Counted from the first letter of the stretch, positions 1-5,121 are shown. The stretch: DNA of 5,495 bases from UBA1181 sp045600225 (GCA_045600225.1 JAZRXL010000071.1:1-5495), one strand, 5' to 3'. Made by a program: numbers and translations. Notes: a model not told the origin generated them from the sequence alone.

Positions 1-252
1 ATCAATGGTTCTACCGGAAAATCCATTTGGCAATTTTGCTTGATGATACCGAATATCTTGCTCTGGCTTGAAAATTTTGTGCGTACAGAGTGTAATGAGT
101 ACCGTCATTACCGCTTTGAAAGACTCAGAATTTAAAACTAACAGACTAATCTGTTTCTCGGTTTCAACGGGAAGTGGGGTTGTAAAATCTTGCAACGCAA
201 CTTCGTCAAGAGCGGTTTTGTAAACAGCTTGGATTATCTCTGTATGTGTCAT
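1..252 (-). CDS. Probable Type II restriction endonuclease, N-terminal fragment (runs off the window)
   Basis: The frame is open from an ATG at 252 to the window edge, giving 84 N-terminal residues beginning MTHTEIIQAVYKTALDE and ending NGFSGRTID. The start codon shares one base with the stop of the upstream cytosine methyltransferase (TAATG), so the two genes are almost certainly co-transcribed and translationally coupled. A gene in this position beside a C5 methyltransferase is most simply its cognate endonuclease, which would cut unmethylated copies of the site that the methyltransferase protects. The GFSGRTID stretch resembles, from memory, endonucleases of such pairs, but I cannot name the family. 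No PD-(D/E)xK or HNH catalytic centre is visible, because most of the protein lies outside the window. Alternatives are an accessory R-M protein or an unrelated downstream gene. That the segment is coding is near certain; the function is inferred from context. Confidence 0.6.
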   Translation of the reverse strand, partial: MTHTEIIQAVYKTALDEVALQDFTTPLPVETEKQISLLVLNSESFKAVMTVLITLCTHKIFKPEQDIRYHQAKLPNGFSGRTID

Positions 253-1574
253 TATTTTGAAAAAATTTGGTTATTGATTTCATTTGCTACTGTCTCAATC
301 ATAGGTATGCAGACCGAATTCCCTAATTGTTTATATTGGTCACCTATGGGACTGATTTTTTTGTAAGATTCAGGGAAACCCATGATACGCCAACACTCGT
401 TGACAGTAAGCTTTCTTACGCGATGATCTTCTGTTAACACAAAAAATCTTCCAGAAGATTCTTGTGATGGTAACGTAGGATGAACTCCATAGACTGAATA
501 GATACGATTTGGCTGTTTGTGTACTCTTGACAAATGTTCTGTACCAGGACGGACTCCAGCTTTTCTTATTGACTTATTTCGGTATCCTGCAAAAATAAGT
601 CCAGAATCAGGTTGCTCCTTTGGGTTATCAAGTAAAGTGTATTCATTAGGATTAAGATACTCAAAATTGCCCTCTTTGTCTAAAAAATCAATAAGACGAG
701 GCCGCAGTTTCTTTTTGACTTTATCAAAAACAAATTCACCATTCTGAGTGCCTACAATAATGATTCGTTCTCTGTTTTGGGGTACACCAAAATCAGAGCC
801 ATTTAGCACACGCCATGTGACATGATAACCTAATTCCTTCAGTTTAGTTAAGATTGTTTTTAATGTATTACCTTTATCGTGATGTACAAGATGCTTAACA
901 TTTTCAAGAAAAATGACTTTGGGTTTCTTTGAGGAAACAATACTACAAATGTCAAAGAATAGCGTTCCCCGGGTGTCTTCAAACCCCTTTTGTTTACCCG
1001 AAATGCTGAATGGTTGACAAGGAAAACCTGCACAGAGAACATCAAAATTGTCTGGAATATAGTTTTTTGTAGATTGCTTTGTGATGTCGCCAAAAGGCAT
1101 TTCACCGAAATTGGAAAGGTACGTTTTTTGTGCCTGACTATTCCATTCGGAGGAGTAGATGCATTTGCCACCAGCTTCTTGCATTCCGAGACGGATACCA
1201 CCAACTCCAGCAAAAAGGTCAATGAAGGTAAATTTGGGATTTTGTGGAGTGGGAAATGGAATATCGAAAAAGTCAGAGAAGAGGCCATACTGTGCTGGAT
1301 CTTCGGCGACCTTCAGCAATTCGTTATCAGTCATATCGTAATAGCTGAATCCTTGGCAAAATTCTTTTCTTTCCAAAAAGTCCTTAATGGACTCTATTAT
1401 TTCTGCCCGCTCCTCTTTCGTCACATTCTTCCCGTGGTTATGCAACCAGTGGCTCAGTACAGCCATCTGGTTCTCGTATGAGGTCTCGCCGTAGAACTTC
1501 ATACCGATGCCTGCTTCTTTTTTCTCTTCTTCGGGGAAATCAACAAGTGATATTTTCTTTACATTCTTTATCAT
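252..1574 (-). CDS. DNA (cytosine-5)-methyltransferase of a Type II restriction-modification system
   Basis: It transfers a methyl group from S-adenosylmethionine to C5 of a cytosine in a specific DNA site, protecting the site from the partner nuclease. The motifs are complete and in canonical order: motif I FAGVGG at residues 121-126 (AdoMet binding), motif IV GFPCQP at 183-188 with catalytic Cys186, motif VI ENV at 224-226, motif VIII QNRER at 266-270, a target-recognition region at about 281-380, motif IX RKLTVNECWRIMGFP at 387-401, and motif X with GNSV at 418-421. Nothing needed for catalysis is missing. An unusual N-terminal extension of about 115 residues precedes motif I. The ATG at 1574 is chosen because the acidic/basic leader reads as coding; Met25 (position 1502) is the main alternative. 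It overlaps the downstream gene by one base. The target sequence cannot be read reliably from the recognition region. Confidence 0.96.
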   Translation of the reverse strand: MIKNVKKISLVDFPEEEKKEAGIGMKFYGETSYENQMAVLSHWLHNHGKNVTKEERAEIIESIKDFLERKEFCQGFSYYDMTDNELLKVAEDPAQYGLFSDFFDIPFPTPQNPKFTFIDLFAGVGGIRLGMQEAGGKCIYSSEWNSQAQKTYLSNFGEMPFGDITKQSTKNYIPDNFDVLCAGFPCQPFSISGKQKGFEDTRGTLFFDICSIVSSKKPKVIFLENVKHLVHHDKGNTLKTILTKLKELGYHVTWRVLNGSDFGVPQNRERIIIVGTQNGEFVFDKVKKKLRPRLIDFLDKEGNFEYLNPNEYTLLDNPKEQPDSGLIFAGYRNKSIRKAGVRPGTEHLSRVHKQPNRIYSVYGVHPTLPSQESSGRFFVLTEDHRVRKLTVNECWRIMGFPESYKKISPIGDQYKQLGNSVCIPMIETVANEINNQIFSK

Positions 1575-1587
1575 AATATTATATTAG

Positions 1588-1619
1588 AAGCTGGGTAGTC
1601 CTCTCGGACTGCCCAGCTT
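1588..1619 (-). terminator. Strong GAGA-loop hairpin between the hypothetical gene and the methyltransferase
   Basis: On the minus strand the arms AAGCTGGGCAGTCC and GGACTACCCAGCTT can form a 14-bp stem with one internal C/A mismatch, closed by a GAGA (GNRA-type) tetraloop. It lies 16 nt after the stop of the 119-codon gene and ends 13 nt before the methyltransferase ATG. The sequence after it (TCTAATATAATATT) is A/U-rich but has no uninterrupted U-run. It could be a terminator, a read-through attenuator, or a structure affecting methyltransferase translation. On the plus strand the mismatch becomes a G-U wobble, but no plus-strand gene ends here. The structure is seen directly; the role is inferred. 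Confidence 0.5.
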
Positions 1620-1635
1620 AGGATGAGATTATTGA

Positions 1636-1995
1636 TTAAATCTCGCTGAGTTTCTTGTAGCCTTCGTAGCGGAGTTTGGCGTTACGCTCGGTGGCGACGA
1701 AGAGTTCTTCGGCCTCCTGGGGGCACCCCGAAGGGGAACCGAACACCTTATTATCAAAATTAAATGCAGTGAGGAAGGTCTTTTCTCTACCTTCTCCCCA
1801 GGAGCATTCTTCGGCGCCGAGGTGTGGGTGGGCAAACTGCGCAGTGGGACTAGAAAAAGCTTTCATCTTTCCATCCTCAACGTGCGAGGTGCACCGACGG
1901 CTGTGCCGACGGTTTAGTCCCGCATTGGCGACAGCAGAGGACGGCCCCAGCGGGAACCATTCTTTTTGCCATTCATTATAAAACACTAGTTCCAT
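1636..1995 (-). CDS. Hypothetical protein of 119 aa (doubtful gene)
   Basis: An open frame of 119 codons starts MELVFYNEWQKEWF and ends RYEGYKKLSEI. I do not recognise the family. The last 28 codons (from about PQEAEELFVATERN) use GC-ending codons and would form a charged helix, as in a real gene. The middle, about residues 17-75, is rich in Arg, His, Cys, Ser and Pro, has no obvious fold, and lies in GC-rich DNA with several short inverted repeats, where two other frames are also open. There is no signal peptide or membrane segment. The gene sits 88 nt after the ASCH gene and ahead of the hairpin before the methyltransferase. It could be a small operon protein, the 3' remnant of a longer gene, or non-coding repeat DNA that happens to be open. 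Confidence 0.35.
   Translation of the reverse strand: MELVFYNEWQKEWFPLGPSSAVANAGLNRRHSRRCTSHVEDGKMKAFSSPTAQFAHPHLGAEECSWGEGREKTFLTAFNFDNKVFGSPSGCPQEAEELFVATERNAKLRYEGYKKLSEI
1866..1932. repeat. Short repeated motif CCGACGG and imperfect palindromes in a GC-rich island
   Basis: The plus strand carries ACCGACGGC, then TGT, then GCCGACGGT, which is both a direct repeat of CCGACGG and an inverted repeat with a single central mismatch. Nearby, at about 1724-1740, the segment CACCCC-GAA-GGGG forms another small hairpin, and CTTCGGCGCCGAG near 1810-1822 contains a 10-bp palindrome. The clustering sets this roughly 200-bp island apart from the AT-rich genes around it. Function unknown. Confidence 0.35.
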
Positions 1996-1997
1996 TC

Positions 1998-2087
1998 CTA
2001 TTTGATAACGCCATTTTTATAAATCCAATATTCCGCTTTTAATAACGCCATTTTTAAGACAAACATCGTAACCCAAGATATCTTCAT
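1998..2087 (-). other. Possible 29-codon leader or remnant ORF overlapping the ASCH stop (ATGA)
   Basis: An ATG at 2087 shares three bases with the TGA stop of the ASCH gene (ATGA) and opens a 29-codon frame starting MKISWVTMF and ending KNGVIK, with its TAG two bases before the ATG of the 119-codon gene. The spacing would suit translational coupling from the ASCH gene into the next frame. However, the reading frame runs through a 15-bp direct repeat and shows no recognisable domain. It may be a coupling peptide, a decayed gene start, or chance. Confidence 0.2.
2005..2056. repeat. Two exact 15-bp direct repeats (ATAACGCCATTTTTA), 37 bp apart
   Basis: The plus-strand sequence ATAACGCCATTTTTA occurs at 2005-2019 and again at 2042-2056, a start-to-start distance of 37 bp, with unrelated sequence between the copies. 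The pair fills most of the gap between the ASCH gene and the 119-codon gene. Fifteen exact bases twice within 52 bp is unlikely by chance. The copies could be operator half-sites, a footprint of slippage or insertion, or a recombination junction between the region C genes and the R-M genes. Confidence 0.75.
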
Positions 2088-2458
2088 TTTACATAAGCGA
2101 ATGATTGTGGAGCATATGAAAGATTGAAATCTGATAGTTTTTTGGGCTTATTATAGCGTTTATACCTACCAACTTCTATTGCATTTGCTGTATCTTTAGA
2201 AGAGAAATACTCTTGATAGTATTCTTTGGTAATACCTGCTCCACACTTGGTCTCTTCCCAAATATTCTCTACATCATTAGTGAGAATGTTTGCGATGGTG
2301 AATTCTCCAAGGACTGCTTGAACAGGAGAAGATGCATATATAATAATTCGTTCAATATCCCGTCGTTTGAATAGTGTTTTACGGAACTCGAATTTTTTTG
2401 TTCCATCCAGGATTCGATAGGCGAATTCTGGTTTAATTGATAATAATACTTTCATCAA
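2084..2458 (-). CDS. ASCH-domain protein (PUA-like fold)
   Basis: This 124-aa protein is essentially one ASCH domain. The ASCH signature GxKxxExR is intact as G19-T20-K21-K22-F23-E24-F25-R26, preceded by the entry strand VLLSIKPEF (4-12) and followed by the strands RIIIYASSPV (37-46) and AVLGEFTIANIL (48-59). ASCH proteins are PUA-like RNA- or nucleotide-binding modules; Escherichia coli YqfB, one member, hydrolyses N4-acetylcytidine. Whether this protein is an enzyme, a binder of modified bases or an RNA-binding regulator is not shown by the sequence. Its start lies inside the preceding GNAT gene (26-nt overlap, or 23 if the second Met is used), which implies translational coupling and probably matched amounts of the two proteins. 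There is no signal peptide, so it should be cytoplasmic. Its N- and C-terminal motifs reappear in the C-terminal half of its neighbour. Confidence 0.85.
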   Translation of the reverse strand: MMKVLLSIKPEFAYRILDGTKKFEFRKTLFKRRDIERIIIYASSPVQAVLGEFTIANILTNDVENIWEETKCGAGITKEYYQEYFSSKDTANAIEVGRYKRYNKPKKLSDFNLSYAPQSFAYVK

Positions 2459-3479
2459 TTTCCCCTTTCTTTAGAATTGCATCAAATTGTTCATCGGTTA
2501 ATTGGAAAAAACCCCAATATTGAGGATTGATTCCCATAGATTCAACCATGTATTGTTTTGTCACGCGTTTTGTCAGAGCTATATTATAGGTCATTTTAAT
2601 GGCAATACAGGTTGGAGAATCATATATCTGTTTGATCTCTTCGTTACTAAAAATACTATAGTAATTAGTGTATCTTGAAAAATCTTCATATGATTTAAAG
2701 CTATTTTTATCTTTCACCTCCTCAACCTGACATATAGAGGTTATTACACTTCTGTAATGAGCGGGACCTTTCCAATCGGTTGTTCTATATATTGCTAATA
2801 AATCTCCGCGATGAAGTTGAGCCGCACTATACATTGAACAAATATATACTTTATGTATACTGTTGGTGTATGACACATCTCTTATTAATTCATACTTGTC
2901 TTCATTTTTAAGAATTGAATCGGGAAACATTCGTGTGTGGAACTCTGGGTAAATAGATAGCACAAATTTTCTATTTCCTTTAGTAGTCAACAATGGATAG
3001 TTCTTCAATAAATCGGCTGAAAGTTGTTTCATATTTTTTATCAAGACAAGCTCCTCACCTTTTTTCCCCTCTTCAACAAAACCATATTCCTGTAGAAGTC
3101 GGATAAGGCTTTCGTGTTTTTGGAAAATTGTAACATAAATTTCCTCCGCATTCATATATAGAGAGGTGTCCATTATCTTCTTTACAAACCTCTCTCCGAG
3201 CCTTGTATTATGTGCATCTATTTTGAATGTCCCAACCTTGAGTCTCCTACAAGCTGGACGCTGAGGAGTTATATCATTTAGTGGTTCGCCACTCTCATTT
3301 TTCAGAAATAGAAAGGCTTGAAGAGTGCCACTTGTATATTGAACATAAGCTTTTCGCCCTTCAGAGGCTTTGCGAGTGAACCATTCTTCAAATCCGGGGT
3401 AGTCTGATTTGAGACTGTCAAAAAAGCCATCACTCAAATTTATCTCCGAAAATTTTCGCAAAGAGATTGTTTCATTCAT
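2433..3479 (-). CDS. GNAT acetyltransferase fused to a C-terminal ASCH/PUA-like domain
   Basis: This 348-aa protein has two parts. Residues about 1-148 look like a GNAT N-acetyltransferase: a KVGTFKID strand (81-88), a motif-A-like turn R93-L-G-E-R97 for acetyl-CoA pyrophosphate binding, the helix to about 105, the strand EEIYVTIF (112-119), and the typical ending HESLIRLLQEYGFVEEG (122-138). Residues about 165-348 look like a PUA/ASCH-type domain: KFVLSIYPEFHTR (171-183), HRGDLLAIYRT (223-233), a YRSVITSICQVEEV strand pair, and the ending PQYWGFF (319-325). The GxKxxExR signature of active ASCH proteins is not evident in this copy. A plausible role is acetyl transfer to a nucleic acid, nucleotide or protein target, with the C-terminal domain giving specificity; this is inference. 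The ATG at 3479 lies 21 nt after the DUF4062 stop, and the 3' end overlaps the ASCH gene. Confidence 0.8.
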   Translation of the reverse strand: MNETISLRKFSEINLSDGFFDSLKSDYPGFEEWFTRKASEGRKAYVQYTSGTLQAFLFLKNESGEPLNDITPQRPACRRLKVGTFKIDAHNTRLGERFVKKIMDTSLYMNAEEIYVTIFQKHESLIRLLQEYGFVEEGKKGEELVLIKNMKQLSADLLKNYPLLTTKGNRKFVLSIYPEFHTRMFPDSILKNEDKYELIRDVSYTNSIHKVYICSMYSAAQLHRGDLLAIYRTTDWKGPAHYRSVITSICQVEEVKDKNSFKSYEDFSRYTNYYSIFSNEEIKQIYDSPTCIAIKMTYNIALTKRVTKQYMVESMGINPQYWGFFQLTDEQFDAILKKGEIDESIIIN

Positions 3480-3500
3480 GTTGTTCTGGTTTTCATATTT

Positions 3501-4460
3501 TTAGAATGGTAGGTCGTCGTCATTGTAGAATGCAGGAGTATCTTCTTTTTGGCTATATGTAATAAATGAATCATTCCATTCTGATTGGTTTATGTATTTT
3601 AGTTTGCCATTTTCGAACAACTCCTGTGAAATGGATATCGTTTGTGTCTTGTTATTCCACGTCCTTGTCCATGTATATCCCTCTTGTTTGTAGCCGTATG
3701 CTTGTAAAAGGTTTTCCAGATCTTTTTCTCCTTCTATGTAAAAATTGTATCTTATACCTACAATTTCACGAATTTTTCCCAATAGAGGATGATTGAACAT
3801 GATTATTTTACGCACATCATCACCTTTCTCCTGGTTTTGTTGGCTTAGATAGTCAACAAGGCTACGAAGATTCTTGGCTGTGTTCTCAATGTCTTGCAAT
3901 ACCGAAGTTTGCTTTATACGGTTACTATCTGTTAAGAACTGCTTGAATAATCCAGCTAATTGCTCCCGTAAGTATATTTTTATATCATCTGCTGTTTCGA
4001 ATCCCTTGATGTTATTATTGTTATGTAATGATTTTATCTCATCAATAAATTTGTAGATATTGATATTATCCACGAAATTATAATTTACATCTGGATTATC
4101 TTTATTTCGTCGGTAAGTCTCATACTCTGTGAGCACATCCTTTTCAATGAAAATAAAAACTTGTTTGTCTTCTTTCATTGCAGTTATTAACTCTTTCTGT
4201 GACACTGAATATTCTTGAGGATTTGTGTCTTTTAAAGATGGGCTTCCATATCTCCCTCCAATAATAGAAACCAGAATGTCTACGTTAGCAATTTCCTTAT
4301 AACAATATGTTTGTAGTTCTTCATCCTTCCCGTAAGGAATATCACCCGTCTCGTTTCTTACTGGTTCGTATCCGAGACTTTCAATAAATTTATCAAGTTC
4401 AATACGAATTTGTTTTAAATCGTAAAAAGTTGAACTTATAAAAATACGTGGTTTCGCCAT
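3501..4460 (-). CDS. DUF4062-domain protein with an SSB-like C-terminal tail
   Basis: The 319-aa protein opens with a clear DUF4062 signature: KPRIFISSTFYDLKQIRIEL (3-22), YEPVRNE (31-37), then ANVDILVSIIGGRYGS (58-73) and SQKELITAMKEDKQVFIFIE (87-106). This is an alternating alpha/beta, TIR-like Rossmannoid module found in bacterial NTPase and repeat proteins, many suspected of roles in biological conflict. A helical region (about 135-210) follows, then an unrecognised C-terminal part (about 215-300) rich in beta strands and aromatic residues. The last residues are YNDDDLPF, ending in DDDLPF (314-319), which matches the acidic-hydrophobic tip by which SSB proteins recruit repair and replication partners. 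There is no ATPase P-loop and no signal peptide, so it is probably a cytoplasmic effector or sensor. It is the first gene of the region C array and lies downstream of the likely promoter. The enzymatic activity of DUF4062 is not established here. Confidence 0.88.
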   Translation of the reverse strand: MAKPRIFISSTFYDLKQIRIELDKFIESLGYEPVRNETGDIPYGKDEELQTYCYKEIANVDILVSIIGGRYGSPSLKDTNPQEYSVSQKELITAMKEDKQVFIFIEKDVLTEYETYRRNKDNPDVNYNFVDNINIYKFIDEIKSLHNNNNIKGFETADDIKIYLREQLAGLFKQFLTDSNRIKQTSVLQDIENTAKNLRSLVDYLSQQNQEKGDDVRKIIMFNHPLLGKIREIVGIRYNFYIEGEKDLENLLQAYGYKQEGYTWTRTWNNKTQTISISQELFENGKLKYINQSEWNDSFITYSQKEDTPAFYNDDDLPF

Positions 4461-4490
4461 AAATACTTTCTTTATTTAAAAGAAATAACG

Positions 4491-4518
4491 AAAAAATAAT
4501 TTTTTTATTATAAAAAAA
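4491..4518. promoter_or_regulatory. Phased A/T tracts and A/T palindromes upstream of the DUF4062 gene
   Basis: Three pure tracts follow one another: A6 at 4491-4496, T7 at 4500-4506 and A7 at 4512-4518, with centres about 9.5 and 12 bp apart, close to one helical turn. They also form two inverted repeats sharing the T-tract: AAAAAAT/ATTTTTT (4491-4505) and TTTTTTTAT/ATAAAAAAA (4500-4518). Such DNA is expected to be curved. In the mRNA it would be part of an A/U-rich leader about 30-60 nt before the start codon. A role in promoter output or in silencing of acquired DNA is plausible but unproven. Confidence 0.4.
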
Positions 4519-4597
4519 GGAACAAATTTAAAATGATAATAATGTGGTATCAAACTCGAGGGCATGCCGACTGAAAAAGATATTCAAAAAAGGACTA

Positions 4598-4630
4598 CAA
4601 AGATACACACTTGTTGGTATTCGTGGGCAA
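4598..4630 (-). promoter_or_regulatory. Bacteroidetes-type promoter for the DUF4062 gene array
   Basis: On the minus strand TATCTTTG (4605 down to 4598) matches the Bacteroidetes -7 consensus TAnnTTTG exactly. A TTG (4630-4628) stands 22 bp upstream as a possible -33 element, slightly farther than the usual 19-21 bp. Transcription would start near 4592 and give a leader of about 130 nt before the DUF4062 ATG at 4460. A second candidate, TTTG at 4526-4523 with TATTTTTT at 4498-4491, is weaker, with 24-bp spacing. No equally good promoter is seen before the ASCH or restriction-modification genes, so this may drive the whole downstream array unless the hairpin at 1588-1619 terminates. Confidence 0.5.
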
Positions 4631-4660
4631 CAACAATATATCGAACATCGAGTAGCCGTG

Positions 4661-4683
4661 ACCCAACAACATATGTGTCGGGT
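4661..4683 (-). terminator. Stem-loop immediately after the lipoprotein stop codon
   Basis: Directly after the TAA of the lysis lipoprotein, the minus strand reads ACCCGACA, loop CATATGT, then TGTTGGGT, an 8-bp stem with one G-U pair. It marks the end of the lysis cassette and precedes the promoter of the next genes. No U-run follows (the next bases are CACGGC), so it is a weak terminator candidate or an mRNA 3'-end stabiliser. Confidence 0.35.
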
Positions 4684-5121
4684 TTATTTCTTTGGGAAAC
4701 GGATAAATTTGATTAAGGGGAATGTGAGGAGGCCAATAATAAAAGTTATCACTATGGGTTTGATGGGGAATTTGGGGTTGATGGGTTGAATGGGGTTTGT
4801 TTTTGTGGTTTCCTTGGCGGTGGATTGGGTTTCGGTTTGGGTGGAGACGTGGGATTGAAGGGCGGTGCGGTCTTGGTTGGTAATTCTTTCGCGGTCGGTA
4901 ATGGTGGTGAGTCTGGTGGTGTCGCCGGTCTCGTTGGTTTGGATGGTGATTGTGGTGGTCTCACGGATGGTGTCGTGGACGGTGAGGGTAACGGTCTGGC
5001 GGAGGGTGTCAGTCGCGGTCATCGTGCTGGTCTGCTGCGTCACGGTCTTGCTGCTTCTGCAACTCACAGTAAACAGGGCAAGCGTCGCTATGAGGGCAGT
5101 CGTTAATCTTCTGTATTGCAT
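4684..5121 (-). CDS. Thr-rich lipoprotein, probable spanin (o-spanin or unimolecular-spanin type)
   Basis: The 145-aa protein begins with a lipoprotein signal: basic MQYRR, a hydrophobic core (TALIATLALF) and a lipobox-like LFTVSC with Cys21 as the predicted acylated residue. A Thr/Gln-rich middle follows (37 Thr in 145 residues overall), then a Pro-rich hinge (about 110-122), and a hydrophobic C-terminal segment at about 122-139 followed by RFPKK, a likely transmembrane helix. A lipid anchor at one end and a membrane helix at the other is the topology of unimolecular spanins, which link outer and inner membranes to fuse them at the end of phage lysis. The gene starts inside the preceding small membrane-protein gene in the +1 frame, as Rz1 does in Rz. 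A cell-envelope lipoprotein of a non-lytic element is the main alternative. Sequence identity to known spanins was not tested. Confidence 0.65.
   Translation of the reverse strand: MQYRRLTTALIATLALFTVSCRSSKTVTQQTSTMTATDTLRQTVTLTVHDTIRETTTITIQTNETGDTTRLTTITDRERITNQDRTALQSHVSTQTETQSTAKETTKTNPIQPINPKFPIKPIVITFIIGLLTFPLIKFIRFPKK

Noticed and set aside
517..747. Plus-strand open frame of 76 codons inside the methyltransferase
   Set aside because: It is antisense to the conserved target-recognition region and has no features of its own.
860..1481. Minus- and plus-strand open frames overlapping the methyltransferase (142, 163 and 60 codons)
   Set aside because: They lie inside the methyltransferase coding frame, which carries all conserved motifs; these overlapping frames have no recognisable domains.
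252..1574. Assigning a specific recognition site to the methyltransferase
   Set aside because: The target-recognition region reminded me of several site classes, but memory alone cannot distinguish them; a comparison with characterised enzymes would be needed.
1629..1981. Alternative frames (68 codons minus, 101 codons plus) over the 119-codon gene
   Set aside because: They are Pro/Ser/Arg-rich with no fold signal. The 119-codon frame has the better C-terminal codon pattern, though none of the three is convincing throughout.
3566..4056. Plus-strand open frames of 76 and 60 codons within the DUF4062 gene
   Set aside because: They are antisense to a well-supported gene and have no motif support.
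4544..4789. Plus-strand open frame of 81 codons across the gap between the lysis and DUF4062 genes
   Set aside because: Its 3' half is antisense to the lipoprotein gene, its 5' half covers the promoter-bearing gap, it has no domain or plausible start context, and it opposes the direction of every accepted gene.
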